From Zeugodacus cucurbitae (taxonomy: Eukaryota; Arthropoda; Insecta; Diptera; Tephritidae), in the NCBI RefSeq assembly GCF_028554725.1, contig NC_071668.1:15173501-15237500 (forward strand): 64,000 bases of DNA, given 5' to 3'. The notes under the pieces are model-generated. The model worked only from the letters and a program-made list of their open reading frames with translations, was not told the origin of the DNA and ran no database searches. Shown piece by piece: positions 61,766 to 64,000 of the stretch (positions are counted from its first letter, which is position 1; each line of letters begins with the position of its first letter). The position numbers and the translations under genes were made by a program.

Positions 61766-63714
61766 TGAATATTTTATACTATTTTAGAATGTTTTCACCC
61801 ATCTTCCAATCTATTTATTATTGATTTCTGAATATGAAAATAAAATAAATAATATATTCGCTTACTTTTGTGTCGGACTGTATAACTAAGCAAACTTTGC
61901 ACTACCACATGCGCTTTTCTCCATTTTTGTTCGCACAGTTTCGCAGCACATTTTACACTCCCCACTTATGTACTATATGTATGTAATTATGTTGGTTTGC
62001 ACATATTTCTACACTGACTGCTATACCTGCTGCCTAAAACTTAAATTTCGTCTATGCGATGCGTTGCTCTGCAGCAAAAATTCACCTACCTGCACCTGCC
62101 CACTACACACAAACAAATACACATGTATGCGTATGAAAATACATACGCACAATTGCTAGCTAGCAACTAGTATATGCCATTCCGCCACTTCAACATCGAG
62201 CGCTTTGCTGCCTCTGCTAACATTGCTCCACTTATGGCGCTGCCAGCGTTGCTGCGCCACTTTTGCACGCACTCTACCCAACTCAGGCAAGCAGGCAGGC
62301 GGTCCATTTCGGGTTTGCAAGTGGTTGTACATACATATATACATACAAATATTCAAGTATTGTATGTATTTTGGTATAGAAAATTCAATGTGCATGTAGT
62401 TGTTGTTCTTGGTGTACGCATTTTTAATGCTTTGCAAGCATTTGCCGCTCCACTGAGGCAAGCGAGCTTTGAATGGAAGTGAAGTAAGGAGCGGTCGTAG
62501 AAACGCATTTTTTGCAGAGTAACTTTGCTATTTGCGCTGCAAGGGGCATGCTTATGTACTTATATATATACATATGTATTAATATGTGTGTATATAAGAC
62601 GTTAGTGCCAATAGCAATGACAGCAAGAGCAAAAGTTATGCGCTATATTTTCACAGCAGAAGTAACGGCAGCAAATGTGGGCAATGTGGCAACGTTAGGC
62701 GCGGGTTGCTAGCCAAAATGACTGTCCAATTGGCCGACGCACTGACGCATTGACGAATGGACGATCTCGCGCTGCTTACGGTCGCTTTTCCGCATTTTGC
62801 TTTGCTGTGCGTTTCTAATGCTTGAAAAATTGGGTTTACTGGCATTGTTGTTGTTGTCACTGCTGTTTGCTTATTCATTCGCCTACATTTCCTGCGCTTT
62901 TTTGCATTTTGTTGCCAGCCTGCCAACTGCTGCCTGCTGTCTTGGTGCGTGTGCTGCGTTTTTATGCTGCTTGTTTCTATACATACATATGCATACTTGT
63001 ATGTACATATATGTGTGCAATTTCCAAGTATTCGCTTTTTTATATATAAGTAGTTTGTATGCTTGTGTGGTCTTTTTGGTTTTAGAAACTTTTCAACGCT
63101 TATTTACTATGTACTTTGCACTATGTGCCTATTATGCACACGCACTCGCACGCATCGCTGATTCTACACACAACCATACATACTTACATACATATATAGA
63201 TATGTATTCATACATGCAGTCCTAACTACATGCATACAATTTGTGGCCCAACAAGTTGCTGCTGCTAACTAACTAGCAGTGACAGCTTTTTTTCTTGCTT
63301 ATTCAATGTTGTTGCTGCGATTTGGGGCCTGCTGCGTTCGCAAGCATTAGTAGCGTACATATATACATACATATACATATGTATGTACAAATGCATGTAT
63401 GTATTGCTGCAGCTTAACAACAATTATTTCTGTGTGTGCGCTTGTTGTTGCTGCTGTTGTATTCTGTGAATTTGCTTTGAAACGGAAATACTAGCAGCAG
63501 TGTAGAATTTATGCCATGCGTTTTTCTTCCTCCTCTTCTTCTTCTTCGTTCTTTTAAAGGCATTTTGTTGTTGTAATTTTAATTCGAATTTGTGCATAGT
63601 TTGTGTCTACGTAGATTCGCACATCTCTTTCAATTATTCTCCTTTCTGAGCTGTCCTTAATTTCATTGCAATCGGATTAATTTTGTTAGAAAAGCACTGT
63701 TTGCAGCTAAGACA
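61766..63714. other. Non-coding DNA, no gene seen
   Basis: Mixed composition. TATATACATACATATACATA-type motifs occur near 62330, 62565, 63000 and 63360-63405, and TTC/TCC repeats near 63525-63550. The longer frame at 62797-63225 is a Cys/Phe/Tyr-rich translation of such DNA and is not supported as a gene. Confidence 0.5.
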
Positions 63715-63857
63715 GATCATAGCACGGAATAATTGGGGACTTAGACAACACATGTATACTGAACAGAAAAAAATACATATATTTTATCAGATCCAGTCTA
63801 TAAGGTGGATGCATAAGAACTTCTGGAGCTTCTGGTTAGTCACTATCGCTGCAAGAG
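63715..63857 (-). pseudogene. Mariner transposase fragment around the third catalytic block
   Basis: On the minus strand the sequence reads A-A-I-V-T-N-Q-K-L-Q (about 63860-63828). After a frameshift it reads E-V-L-M-H-P-P-Y-R-L-D-L (about 63823-63788), the equivalent of the HPPYSPDL block with the last catalytic aspartate of mariner transposases. It is short, frameshifted and dead. It lies directly against a second relic to its right. Confidence 0.5.
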
Positions 63858-64000
63858 GTGTATTCAAAAAATAACGGGAGTTTTCTATTTTTTTAAACGA
63901 TTTATTTTTTTCGTATACACTAATATTGTCGCCTGTTAAAAATACCGTATTGGATATTGGATATAGCGATCTTTCCGATCGTTGAAACACTTATCAAACT
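63858..64000 (-). pseudogene. Second mariner-like relic: transposase tail and terminal sequence, runs off the window
   Basis: The minus strand from about 63990 reads F-Q-R-S-E-R-S-L-Y-P-I-S, then G-D-N-I-S-V-Y-E, then N-S-R-Y-F-L-N-T-P-L. This is like the C-terminal end of some insect mariner transposases. The last codons overlap the sequence CCCGTTATTTTTTGAATACA, which resembles a mariner-type terminal repeat. The rest would lie beyond position 64000. The assignment is by resemblance and is moderate to low. Confidence 0.4.

Noticed and set aside
62797..63225. 142-codon plus-strand frame, hydrophobic, like a membrane protein
   Set aside because: Cys/Phe/Tyr/Leu richness comes from T-rich and TATG-repeat DNA; it ends within (CATA)n microsatellite.

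Overview
The window is AT-rich, low-gene eukaryotic DNA with the texture of a higher fly (Diptera). GTT/CAA trinucleotide runs, TACATATGTA / (TATG)n / (CA)n microsatellites and pentanucleotide arrays are everywhere, and it carries an R1-clade LINE, mariner/pogo relics and fold-back elements. A tephritid or related acalyptrate fly is my best guess, from overall style only. No host protein-coding exon, tRNA or rRNA gene could be recognised. The many short open frames have low-complexity or composition-driven translations, so the window most likely lies in a large intron or a gene desert.

Layout. 1-15.3 kb is non-coding DNA with one 170-bp pogo-type MITE (3.3 kb), two imperfect local duplications (8.7 and 13.4 kb) and a purine/C-rich block near 10 kb that looks like a fly 5' leader. 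15.3-16.1 kb holds a hAT-type hairpin MITE with a perfect 8-bp target duplication beside a (TTTTA)n array. 18.2-18.9 kb holds a rearranged Tc1/mariner-superfamily transposase relic. 19-28 kb is featureless. Two probable 5' ends of one Tc1/mariner-like family lie at 28.0 and 61.6 kb, and a second mariner type at 33.8 kb. 36.0-36.9 kb is a very AT-rich series of diverged repeats.

38.0-40.8 kb (minus strand) is the only long coding sequence: a 5'-truncated but otherwise open R1-clade non-LTR retrotransposon with an A27 tail and an 11-bp target duplication, sitting in an (ACAY)n-like microsatellite. That target fits the Waldo lineage. 41.6-42.1 kb is a 529-bp pogo-type MITE with perfect 23-bp inverted ends and a TA target. 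43.6-44.5 kb is a degenerate TTCGAA-rich array. 46.1-46.6 kb is a relic of a RNase H-bearing LINE. 49.17-49.33 kb is a second copy of the 3.3-kb MITE, followed by a 209-bp tandem duplication.

52.94-54.39 kb is the most striking object: a 1.46-kb fold-back element with inverted arms of about 370 bp and a core of four and a half 108-bp repeats, each carrying a perfect GC hairpin. It interrupts an AT-rich tandem array, and a 7-bp sequence is repeated at its two edges. The right end (63.7-64.0 kb) shows two abutting mariner relics and runs off the window.

The genes do not form a pathway. The content is a record of successive transposon insertions in non-coding DNA. All assignments rest on reading the sequence; no database search was possible.
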